Source: Eubacteriales bacterium
GTDB taxonomy: Bacteria; Bacillota; Clostridia; Oscillospirales; CAG-382
Assembly: GCA_028701715.1 (NCBI GenBank)
Contig: JAQVQF010000059.1
Location: 1 to 10,775, forward strand
Reading direction: 5' to 3'
Length of the DNA: 10,775 nucleotides
The stretch's first letter is position 1; every line of letters begins with the position of its first letter. The translations under genes were made by a program, and so were the position numbers. Under the pieces are notes generated by a model. That model did no database searches, was not told where the DNA came from, and saw only the letters and a program-made list of their open reading frames with translations. This document shows positions 1 to 6,246 of the stretch, piece after piece.

Positions 1-1
1 G

Positions 2-1699
2 GTGGAAGACGACGGACGCGGCGTTCCCGCGGGGATGAACGAAAAGCTGGGGCTTCCAACGCTGGAGGTCATTTTCGCCACCCTGCACGCGGGCGGAAAA
101 TTCGGGAACGGAGGCTATGCGATTGCCGGCGGTCTTCACGGAGTGGGAGCTTCGGTGGTCAACGCGCTTTCAAAAAGACTTGAGGCATTCAACTGTCGCG
201 ATGGCAAGGCTTACACCATTGCATTTGAACGCGGAAAGACGGTCGAACCCATCAAATACGTCGGTCCTACAGACAGGCACGGGCTTGCCGTGAGATTTTG
301 GCCCGATGACACTATATTCGAAACGGTGGAATTTGATAAAGATATAATAAGGAGCAGACTGCGCGAGCAGGCTTTCCTCAACGGCGGCGTAAAGCTGACG
401 CTTATAGACGAGCGCGAGGAAAATTTCGTTCCCGAAGTATTCTTTTATGAGGGAGGAATAAAGTCCTTCGTCGAATATCTAAATATGAAAAAAGCGGCGG
501 CGGTAATTCACAAGGATGTGATTTATATTGCCGGCTCAAAGGGCACCTCAATAGCCGAGGTAGCCATACAGTATAACGACACATATAACGAAACATTGTT
601 ATCTTTCGCCAATAATATGCATACCGTAGAAGGCGGAACGCATGAAACCGGCTTTAAATCGGCGTTAACCAAGGTGTTCAACGATTACGGAAAAAAATGC
701 GGAATCCTCAAGGGAGAGGAAAAGTTTATGGGGGAGGACACCCGCGAAGGCATAGCGGCGGTTATTTCGGTCAAGCTTGAGGACGCGCAGTTTGAATCCC
801 AGACCAAGGCGAAGCTGGGCAACAGCGATATCAGAACGCTTGTAGAAAGCATGGTGAACGAAAAGCTTACCGAATATCTCGAGGAAAATCCGGCCGTCGC
901 CAAGGCGATTCTTGAAAAAACCATAAGCGCCGCCAGAGCGAGAGAGGCCGCCAGAAAAGCCAGGGAGCTTACCAGAAGAAAAGGACTGCTTGAAACCGCG
1001 CTTATGCCGGACAAGCTTGCCGACTGTAACGAAAGAAGAGCGGAATTCACAGAGCTGTTCATGGTGGAGGGAGATTCCGCCGGCGGCACCGCCAAGGACG
1101 GAAGAGAAAGCCGTTATCAGGCAATTCTCCCGCTGCGCGGTAAGATATTAAACGTTGAAAAGGCCCGGCTTGACAAAATATATTCATCGATACAGATAGT
1201 CCCCATAATACTCGCGCTCGGTACAGGTATAGGCGACGAATTCGATATTTCAAAGCTGCGTTACGGTAAAATAATTATTATGGCCGACGCGGACGTCGAC
1301 GGCGCCCATATAAAGACATTGATTTTAACCTTCTTTTTCAGGCATATGCGTCCGCTCATCGAACAGGGACACGTATACGCGGCTATGCCTCCGCTTTACA
1401 GGGTTTACAAGGGAAAGCAGCAGTTTTATGCTTTTTCCGACGAGGAAAAGGATAAATATATAGCCCAGCTCGGCGGTGTGAACGTCTCCGCGGAGCGTTA
1501 CAAGGGTCTCGGCGAAATGGATAAGGAACAGCTTTGGGAAACCACCATGGATCCCGAAAAACGTATCCTTAAACGCGTAACGATCGAAGACGCTTTCGAG
1601 GCTGACGCCACGTTCACCCTGCTTATGGGCGACAAGGTCGAGCCGAGACGCGAATTTATTGAACGAAACGCCAAGCTTGCCGTAAATATAGACGTATAA
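2..1699 (+). CDS. gyrB: DNA gyrase subunit B, 5'-truncated by window edge
   Basis: This is the ATPase and TOPRIM subunit of type II DNA gyrase, which with GyrA introduces negative supercoils using ATP. The first visible residues (VEDDGRG) align with E. coli GyrB 71-77, so the GTG at base 2 is an internal Val codon and about 70 N-terminal residues lie upstream. Visible in order: the Mg/ATP Asp (residue 3 of the fragment), ATP-lid motif GGLHGVG (43-49), QTK loop with Lys269, TOPRIM motif EGDSAGG starting at Glu356, DADVDG at 429-434, and the C-terminal YKGLGEMDKEQLW stretch. The long E. coli-specific insertion is absent, as in Gram-positives. The fragment ends 12 bases before gyrA, which carries an intact GyrA box, so this is gyrase B and not ParE. 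Residue 95 is Leu where E. coli has Thr165, an aminocoumarin/ATP pocket position. Identity is certain; only the start is unseen. Confidence 0.97.
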   Translation: MEDDGRGVPAGMNEKLGLPTLEVIFATLHAGGKFGNGGYAIAGGLHGVGASVVNALSKRLEAFNCRDGKAYTIAFERGKTVEPIKYVGPTDRHGLAVRFWPDDTIFETVEFDKDIIRSRLREQAFLNGGVKLTLIDEREENFVPEVFFYEGGIKSFVEYLNMKKAAAVIHKDVIYIAGSKGTSIAEVAIQYNDTYNETLLSFANNMHTVEGGTHETGFKSALTKVFNDYGKKCGILKGEEKFMGEDTREGIAAVISVKLEDAQFESQTKAKLGNSDIRTLVESMVNEKLTEYLEENPAVAKAILEKTISAARAREAARKARELTRRKGLLETALMPDKLADCNERRAEFTELFMVEGDSAGGTAKDGRESRYQAILPLRGKILNVEKARLDKIYSSIQIVPIILALGTGIGDEFDISKLRYGKIIIMADADVDGAHIKTLILTFFFRHMRPLIEQGHVYAAMPPLYRVYKGKQQFYAFSDEEKDKYIAQLGGVNVSAERYKGLGEMDKEQLWETTMDPEKRILKRVTIEDAFEADATFTLLMGDKVEPRREFIERNAKLAVNIDV

Positions 1700-1703
1700 G
1701 GAG
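1698..1703 (+). promoter_or_regulatory. gyrA ribosome binding site overlapping gyrB stop
   Basis: AAGGAG lies 8 bases before the gyrA ATG and shares its first two bases with the gyrB TAA stop. This arrangement suggests translational coupling and confirms that the two subunits are read from one transcript. It also fixes the gyrA start at 1712. Confidence 0.8.
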
Positions 1704-1711
1704 ACCTCCGA

Positions 1712-4279
1712 ATGTCAAAGGAATATGATGAATTCGATTATTCCGCCCATGAGGGGCAGAAAATAACGGATATAGATATACAAAAGGAAATAAAAACCTC
1801 TTTTATCGAATATGCCATGTCGGTAATAATCGACCGCGCTCTTCCCGACGTAAGGGACGGCTTAAAGCCCGTGCACAGAAGAGTCTTGTATGCGATGTAT
1901 GACGATAAGCTTTTTTACAACGTAGCTTTCCGTAAATCCGCTACCACGGTCGGTAACGTCATAGGTCATTATCACCCCCACGGCGATTTGGCGGTTTACG
2001 ACACCATGGTCAGAATGGCGCAGGACTTTTCGCTGCGTTACCCGCTTGTCGAAGGCCACGGTAACTTCGGCAATATCGACGGCGACGGCGCCGCCGCGTA
2101 CAGGTATACCGAGGCGAGGATGGCTAAAATATCCAACCTTATGCTTCAGGACATAGAAAAGGACACTGTTGATTTTGTGCCCAATTTCGACAACAGGCTC
2201 AAGGAGCCCTCCTGCCTGCCCTGCCGTTTCCCTAATCTGCTGGTGAACGGCTCGATCGGCATAGCCGTGGGTATGGCTACCAATATTCCTCCGCATAATA
2301 TGAACGAGGTTATCGACGCCGTGATATATTGCATGGATCATCCGGACTGCACGATACGCGATCTAATGCAATTTGTCAAGGGACCCGATTTTCCCACGGC
2401 GGGAATTATCCACGGGACTTCCGGCATACTCGAGGCATATCTTACGGGCAGAGGAAGAGTAAAGGTAAGGGCGAAGGCCGATTTTGAGGAAAAACACGGA
2501 AAAACGTCTATTATAATAACCGAATTGCCCTATCAGGTCAACCGTTCCATGCTTCTCGGCAACATGGCGCAGCTTGTCAAGGACAAAAAGGTCGAGGGCG
2601 TTTCCGATATAAGAAACGAATCGGGCAGAAAAGGCATGAGGATCGTTATCGAGCTGAAGCGCGACGCGAACCCCCAGATTGTGCTTAATCTTTTTTATAA
2701 ATACACTCAGCTCCAGGATACCTGCGCAATGAATATGCTCGCTCTTGTAAACGGCGAGCCCAAGACGCTTAATTTAAAGGAAATGTTGGTATATTATTTA
2801 TTGCACCAGCGGGATGTAATTATCCGCCGCACCCGTTTTGAGCTTAACAAGGCCGAAAAGGAAGCGCATATTTTCGAAGGCTATAAGATAGCGATAGACA
2901 ACCTTGACGAGGTTATCAAGATAATAAGGGCTTCGGATTCCGTCTCCGACGCGAAGGCCAACCTGATGAACCGGTTCGGTCTGGACGACCTTCAGGCGCA
3001 GGCTATCGTGGAAATGACGCTCGGAAGACTTTCCGGAATGGAAAGGCTCAAGATAGAAGAACGCCTCGCCCAGCTTTACGAACGCATACAGGAACTGAAG
3101 AATATTATTGCGGACGAGTCGAAAATTGACGATATAATAAAAACCGACCTTCTCGACGTAAAGGAAAAATTCGGCGACGCAAGGCGTACGGCCATTGAGG
3201 AAGCCGAAGACGATATACTTATCGAGGACCTTATCGACCGCGAGGACTGTGTCATTACCGTTACAAATGCCGGTTATGTAAAAAGGCTACCCGTGGAAAC
3301 CTACTCGGCGCAAAGGCGCGGAGGCAAGGGCATCACCGCCATGTCTACCAAGGAAGAGGATTTCGTCCAGAATGTATACATTTCCCATTCACACGATTGT
3401 CTGCTTATGTTTTCCAACAAAGGCAGGATGTACATTAAAAAGTGCTATGAAATTCCGGAAGCGTCGCGTACCGCCAAGGGCACGAATATCGTAAATCTTC
3501 TCCAGCTTGACGAGAGCGAGGATATAACCGCCGCCATACCGCTGCGTGAATTTTCGGAAGACGAATACCTGGTTATGATGACGCGTATGGGCATTGTCAA
3601 ACGAGTGGTGCTCAACGAATATAACACCAGACGCACTACCGGGCTTTACGCCGTAACGCTTGACGAAGACGACGAACTGCTTTATGTAATGAAAACCGAC
3701 GGAAAATACAATATCCTTGCCGCCACCCGCAACGGAATGTCGATAGCTTTTAATGAAAACGATATCCGTCCGATGGGAAGACACGCCAGAGGAGTCAGAG
3801 CAATTAAGCTTGACGAAAACGATTTTGTGGTCGGCGCCATGGCGATACCGCAGGCAAGCGAAGGAGAATCGGTGCTTACCATAACCGCGAACGGTTACGG
3901 TAAAAGGACGAAAAGCGAAGACTTCAAGCTCCAAAACAGGGGAGGAAAGGGCATAATATGCCATAGTCTTAATGATAAAACGGGTCTTTTGGTGGGCATT
4001 TCACTTGTCGGTGAGGATGACGACGTTATGCTTATAACCGATTCGGGTATCATAATACGCACTGCGGTGAGCGAAATTCCCGTTTACGGCAGAAATACAT
4101 CAGGCGTTATAATAATGCGTACCTCCGGCGACTCCTTTATTACCGGATTCACCAAGGTCAGCCCCGAAAAAGACGACGACGAATATGCAGGCCCCGCGAC
4201 GGATGAAATCGGCGTCGATAACCTTTATAACGATACCGACAACGGCACTGACAACGGCACAGACCAATCTTCCCTGTAA
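1712..4279 (+). CDS. gyrA: DNA gyrase subunit A
   Basis: This is the breakage-reunion subunit of DNA gyrase, 855 residues, a normal length. The winged-helix region includes DGLKPVHRR near 49-57 and the active-site Tyr132 in YRYTEARM (E. coli Tyr122; offset 10). The coiled-coil gate follows, near residues 380-500. The C-terminal beta-pinwheel carries an intact GyrA box QRRGGKG at 534-540, which is diagnostic for gyrase over topoisomerase IV, and a later-blade variant QNRGGKG at 741-747. The protein ends in an acidic Asp/Asn/Thr tail with a 12-bp tandem repeat. In the quinolone-resistance-determining region the motif reads HPHGDLAVYD: residue 93 is Leu where E. coli has Ser83, while the Asp87 equivalent (Asp97) is kept. 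ATG start with AAGGAG 8 bases upstream. It forms an operon with gyrB, and a phosphopantetheinyl transferase follows 21 bases downstream. Confidence 0.98.
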   Translation: MSKEYDEFDYSAHEGQKITDIDIQKEIKTSFIEYAMSVIIDRALPDVRDGLKPVHRRVLYAMYDDKLFYNVAFRKSATTVGNVIGHYHPHGDLAVYDTMVRMAQDFSLRYPLVEGHGNFGNIDGDGAAAYRYTEARMAKISNLMLQDIEKDTVDFVPNFDNRLKEPSCLPCRFPNLLVNGSIGIAVGMATNIPPHNMNEVIDAVIYCMDHPDCTIRDLMQFVKGPDFPTAGIIHGTSGILEAYLTGRGRVKVRAKADFEEKHGKTSIIITELPYQVNRSMLLGNMAQLVKDKKVEGVSDIRNESGRKGMRIVIELKRDANPQIVLNLFYKYTQLQDTCAMNMLALVNGEPKTLNLKEMLVYYLLHQRDVIIRRTRFELNKAEKEAHIFEGYKIAIDNLDEVIKIIRASDSVSDAKANLMNRFGLDDLQAQAIVEMTLGRLSGMERLKIEERLAQLYERIQELKNIIADESKIDDIIKTDLLDVKEKFGDARRTAIEEAEDDILIEDLIDREDCVITVTNAGYVKRLPVETYSAQRRGGKGITAMSTKEEDFVQNVYISHSHDCLLMFSNKGRMYIKKCYEIPEASRTAKGTNIVNLLQLDESEDITAAIPLREFSEDEYLVMMTRMGIVKRVVLNEYNTRRTTGLYAVTLDEDDELLYVMKTDGKYNILAATRNGMSIAFNENDIRPMGRHARGVRAIKLDENDFVVGAMAIPQASEGESVLTITANGYGKRTKSEDFKLQNRGGKGIICHSLNDKTGLLVGISLVGEDDDVMLITDSGIIIRTAVSEIPVYGRNTSGVIIMRTSGDSFITGFTKVSPEKDDDEYAGPATDEIGVDNLYNDTDNGTDNGTDQSSL
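4238..4261 (+). repeat. 12-bp tandem repeat in gyrA tail
   Basis: Two copies of GACAACGGCACT/A in tandem encode Asp-Asn-Gly-Thr twice near the GyrA C-terminus (from residue 843), next to another Asp-Thr pair. The tail is acidic and probably disordered. The repeat is in frame, so copy-number change would only lengthen or shorten the tail. Confidence 0.7.
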
Positions 4280-4300
4280 AAGAAAGGCATGGTTAAATAA

Positions 4301-4840
4301 ATGGCAGTCACATCACTCGTGTTTGAAAACAATCCCAGCAAAGAGGCGCGTCATGCGGAGCTGTTAAACTCGCTCCGGGAGCATTTTAACAATCCCGACC
4401 TTGATATCGAATATACCTCCAAGGGAAAGCCCGTGCTTAAGGGCATAAACAAGTATATAAGCGTTACCACAACCGAAAACGTTATGGTCTGCGCGTTGTC
4501 GGACACCCCGATAGGTATAGACGGAGAGCATACAGCGCGTTTTTCCGGCGAATCGAGAACCGACTATATCGGTATTGCCGAAAGGTTCTTTACCGAGGAG
4601 GAAGCCGATTTTATCCGCGAAGGCGAGGATACCGGCATAAGGTTCGCTAAAATATGGATAAGGAAAGAAGCTTATTGCAAATATACCGGGAAAGGACTTT
4701 CCGACTTTCCCAATTTTTCGGTCACAGACGGAGAACGCTTTTACGGAAAAATAAACGGCATACCCGTCAAGAGGTTTTCGGTAAATTTCCCCGGGAGCAA
4801 CGAATTTCTTTTTGCCATTGTCGGTGACTATTCGGTATAA
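4301..4840 (+). CDS. 4'-phosphopantetheinyl transferase superfamily protein (Sfp-like)
   Basis: It probably transfers the phosphopantetheine arm of coenzyme A to a serine of acyl or peptidyl carrier proteins. The protein has 179 residues, short for Sfp (about 220) but within the range of compact clostridial members. Family motifs are visible: GKPVL (42-46), the metal-binding GIDGE (72-76, Asp74 and Glu76), and the signature W-x-R-K-E-A-x-x-K-x-x-G-K-G spanning 119-132 (Trp119, Lys122, Glu123, Lys127, Lys131). The usual S-H-S CoA-contact motif reads T-T-T (56-58), so the conserved His is missing. The ATG sits 21 bases after gyrA, with a weak AAAGG at 4283-4287 and a rather long 13-base spacer, and directly abuts a three-codon reading frame ATG-GTT-AAA-TAA (4289-4300). 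It is likely cotranscribed with gyrBA. The carrier protein it serves is not in the window. Confidence 0.88.
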   Translation: MAVTSLVFENNPSKEARHAELLNSLREHFNNPDLDIEYTSKGKPVLKGINKYISVTTTENVMVCALSDTPIGIDGEHTARFSGESRTDYIGIAERFFTEEEADFIREGEDTGIRFAKIWIRKEAYCKYTGKGLSDFPNFSVTDGERFYGKINGIPVKRFSVNFPGSNEFLFAIVGDYSV

Positions 4841-4846
4841 TAGTCA
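4825..4846. repeat. Inverted repeat over the transferase stop codon
   Basis: TGACTATT (4825-4832) and AATAGTCA (4839-4846) form a perfect 8-bp stem with a 6-base loop; the TAA stop at 4838-4840 lies at the loop/stem junction. No T-run follows, so it is not a canonical intrinsic terminator. It could still slow ribosomes or protect the 3' end of the gyrBA transcript. Confidence 0.55.
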
Positions 4847-4864
4847 GCTATTATCAATATATAG

Positions 4865-4907
4865 TATAATGCTCTCCTCTTTGGCACTAAATATGATAAG
4901 CATTATA
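4865..4907. repeat. Intergenic 9-bp inverted repeat
   Basis: TATAATGCT (4865-4873) and AGCATTATA (4899-4907) are exact reverse complements separated by 25 bases. Each arm contains a TATAAT box, one on each strand, but neither has a recognisable -35 partner. No T-run follows on either side. The function is unknown: candidates are an RNA hairpin, a protein-binding palindrome, or a decayed miniature repeat. Confidence 0.45.
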
Positions 4908-4945
4908 AAACCGATGAATTTTCTTCTAAAAGTATTTAAAAATGC

Positions 4946-4974
4946 TTGCAAAAGGTAAATTTTCATGATATAAT
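4946..4974 (+). promoter_or_regulatory. Sigma-A promoter for rplS
   Basis: TTGCAA (4946-4951) and a consensus TATAAT (4969-4974) are separated by exactly 17 bases, with a TGA extended -10 element at 4966-4968. Transcription would start near 4981, giving an approximately 60-base leader before rplS. This is the best promoter in the window, as expected for a ribosomal protein gene. Confidence 0.85.
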
Positions 4975-4980
4975 ATCTCG

Positions 4981-5040
4981 TCATTTTAGGGCGGTCCAAT
5001 GCGGCTCTGTAAGAACGCCCGTGAACATAAGGAGGAAGCC
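4981..5040 (+). promoter_or_regulatory. rplS 5' leader, candidate L19-type autoregulatory RNA
   Basis: The approximately 60-base leader contains GGGCG (4989-4993) pairing with CGCCC (5016-5020), enclosing a 22-base loop; the Shine-Dalgarno sequence follows only 8 bases after the stem. Firmicutes are known to have a short ribosomal L19 leader RNA upstream of rplS. The position and size fit that class, but I cannot confirm its consensus by eye, so assignment to it is inference. Confidence 0.4.
5029..5035 (+). promoter_or_regulatory. rplS ribosome binding site (decides start)
   Basis: A full AAGGAGG lies 5 bases before the ATG at 5041. It excludes the in-frame upstream ATG at 4999, which lies inside the leader and has no such site. 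Confidence 0.9.
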
Positions 5041-5382
5041 ATGGATTTGATTAAGGCTTTTACGGAAGAGCAGTTAAAAAAGGAAATTCCGCAATTCGGC
5101 ATAGGCGATACCGTCAAGGTTTATTGCCGCATAGTCGAAGGCACCAGGGTCAGGACTCAGATTTTTGAAGGAACCGTCATTGCGAAAAGAAACGGCGGAA
5201 TCAGTGAAACCTTCACCGTACGCCGTGTATCCTACGGTGTCGGTACGGAGAAAACCTTCCCCATCCATTCACCCAACGTACAAAAGGTAGAAGTGGTGAG
5301 AAGGGGCAGGGTCAGAAGAGCCAAGCTTTATTATCTCCGTAAAAAAGTCGGTAAAGCGGCCAAGGTTAAGGAAGAAAGATAA
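5041..5382 (+). CDS. rplS: 50S ribosomal protein L19
   Basis: L19 sits at the interface between the 30S and 50S subunits. The 113-residue product matches the family length and its hallmark segments: an N-terminal helix, then FGIGDTVKVYCRIVEG near 19-34, FEGTVIAKRNGGISETFTVRR, the SYGVGTEKTFPIHSP block, and the basic VEVVRRGRVRRAKLYYLR stretch near the C-terminus. The start at 5041 is chosen for the AAGGAGG site and because family members begin a few residues before the conserved helix. It has its own promoter and is closed by a strong terminator, so it appears largely monocistronic here, although lepB and rbgA follow as in many Firmicutes. rpsP, rimM and trmD, which often precede rplS, are replaced by gyrBA and a phosphopantetheinyl transferase. 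Confidence 0.97.
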   Translation: MDLIKAFTEEQLKKEIPQFGIGDTVKVYCRIVEGTRVRTQIFEGTVIAKRNGGISETFTVRRVSYGVGTEKTFPIHSPNVQKVEVVRRGRVRRAKLYYLRKKVGKAAKVKEER

Positions 5383-5393
5383 TTGCGATTCAA

Positions 5394-5407
5394 CGCGGAT
5401 TTCCGCG
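5394..5407 (+). other. Small GC-rich hairpin before the rplS terminator
   Basis: CGCGG and CCGCG pair around ATTT (an outer A-T pair may close a 2-base loop), 11 bases after the rplS stop. With no T-run after it, it is best read as an auxiliary stem stacked against the true terminator just downstream. Confidence 0.5.
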
Positions 5408-5411
5408 CGGT

Positions 5412-5439
5412 AAAGTGCCTGCGTCGACAGGCACTTTTT
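5412..5439 (+). terminator. Intrinsic terminator after rplS
   Basis: A perfect 10-bp stem, AAAGTGCCTG (5412-5421) with CAGGCACTTT (5428-5437), has a 6-base loop and ends in TTTTT at 5435-5439. It lies 30 bases after the rplS stop and separates rplS from the lepB operon. Confidence 0.92.
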
Positions 5440-5536
5440 CCATATAAGCATTAATTCCGTATACGGTTTGTTCGGCATACATTTTATAAAAGCAGGGAAA
5501 TTCATTTAAACAGATAAAAATGTTAAAACTTACGTA

Positions 5537-5565
5537 TTGCTTATCCTGAAAATAATATTTACAAT
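5537..5565 (+). promoter_or_regulatory. Promoter for the lepB-rbgA-rnhB-yraN-thrC operon
   Basis: TTGCTT (5537-5542) and TACAAT (5560-5565) are separated by 17 bases, giving a start near 5572 and a leader of about 30 bases. It follows the rplS terminator, which makes it the natural promoter for the downstream five genes. Confidence 0.72.
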
Positions 5566-5586
5566 TGGATAAGACATTATTTATAC

Positions 5587-5591
5587 GGGAG
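5587..5591 (+). promoter_or_regulatory. lepB ribosome binding site
   Basis: GGGAG lies 10 bases before the TTG codon at 5602. It supports that non-ATG start; the next in-frame Met is inside the membrane segment and would remove the anchor. Confidence 0.65.
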
Positions 5592-5601
5592 ATAAAAGCT
5601 T

Positions 5602-6246
5602 TTGAACGAAGAAAATAAAAACGCAAACAATACAGAAGATGAAATTGAACTTCCCGAAACGCCCGTTGCTCCCGCGGAAAACAAAGCTTCAGAGACACAA
5701 ACCGCCGCCGCAGTTACGACGACCGCGGTGACGATAAAAGGAGTGTACGAATGGCTCGAAACCTTTTGTCTGGCGTTGTCTTTGATGGTGATTTTGTTCC
5801 TTTTTGCATTTAAATATGTCACCGTGGACGGCACTTCCATGCTTGACACCCTCGACGACGGTCAAAAGCTTATAATAACCGATCTGACCTCCTACGAGCA
5901 GGGCGATATTGTGGTGATATGCGAACCCGGTCACGAAAAGCCTCTGGTTAAACGCATTATCGCGGTTGAAGGACAAACGGTCGATATCGACTTTGAAACC
6001 TGGACGGTGTATGTGGACGGAAAAGCAATCGATGAACCCTATGTAAGGTATATATACGGGGCAGACATGAAATCGGACGGCTTTTCAGGGCACATAGTGG
6101 TTGAGGAAGGAACCGTGTTTGTCATGGGAGACAACCGAAACGGCTCAACCGACAGCCGTAAGCTCGGCTGCATAGATAAAAGGAACATTTTAGGCAAGGT
6201 TGTTTTTCGGGTGTTTCCGCTTAACGTTTTCGGAAAGGTAAAATAA
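5602..6246 (+). CDS. lepB: Signal peptidase I
   Basis: This membrane-bound serine protease (Ser/Lys dyad, family S26) cleaves signal peptides from exported proteins outside the membrane. The product has 214 residues. A hydrophilic, acidic then Ala/Thr-rich cytoplasmic stretch (1-50) precedes a single transmembrane segment (about 54-70). Box B contains the nucleophile Ser79 in GTSMLDTL, box D the general base Lys117 in KRIIAVEG, and box E is GDNRNGSTDSR (176-186). All catalytic features are present, so it should be active. Compared with B. subtilis SipS-type enzymes the segment before the membrane helix is long, and the usual Pro of SMxPTL is Asp82. The TTG start is supported by GGGAG 10 bases upstream. 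The stop overlaps the rbgA start by one base (TAATG), which implies coupled translation. Confidence 0.95.
   Translation: MNEENKNANNTEDEIELPETPVAPAENKASETQTAAAVTTTAVTIKGVYEWLETFCLALSLMVILFLFAFKYVTVDGTSMLDTLDDGQKLIITDLTSYEQGDIVVICEPGHEKPLVKRIIAVEGQTVDIDFETWTVYVDGKAIDEPYVRYIYGADMKSDGFSGHIVVEEGTVFVMGDNRNGSTDSRKLGCIDKRNILGKVVFRVFPLNVFGKVK

Noticed and set aside
3389..3964. 191-codon minus-strand open frame inside gyrA
   Set aside because: It lies wholly within a certain gyrA coding region, has no ribosome site or recognisable domain, and follows gyrA codon structure.
2..4279. Topoisomerase IV (parE-parC) instead of gyrase
   Set aside because: The A subunit has an intact QRRGGKG GyrA box and a further-blade variant, which ParC lacks.
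4289..4300. Three-codon reading frame ATG-GTT-AAA-TAA abutting the transferase start
   Set aside because: The AAAGG site is only one base before this ATG, too close for efficient initiation; it is probably chance, though it touches the real start.
4865..4870. TATAAT as a second rplS promoter
   Set aside because: No -35 element occurs at suitable spacing (agtcag at the expected place), and it is better explained as part of the inverted repeat.
4999..5040. In-frame ATG upstream of rplS giving a 127-residue L19
   Set aside because: It lies inside the leader stem-loop, has no ribosome binding site, and the AAGGAGG before 5041 together with family length fixes the later start.
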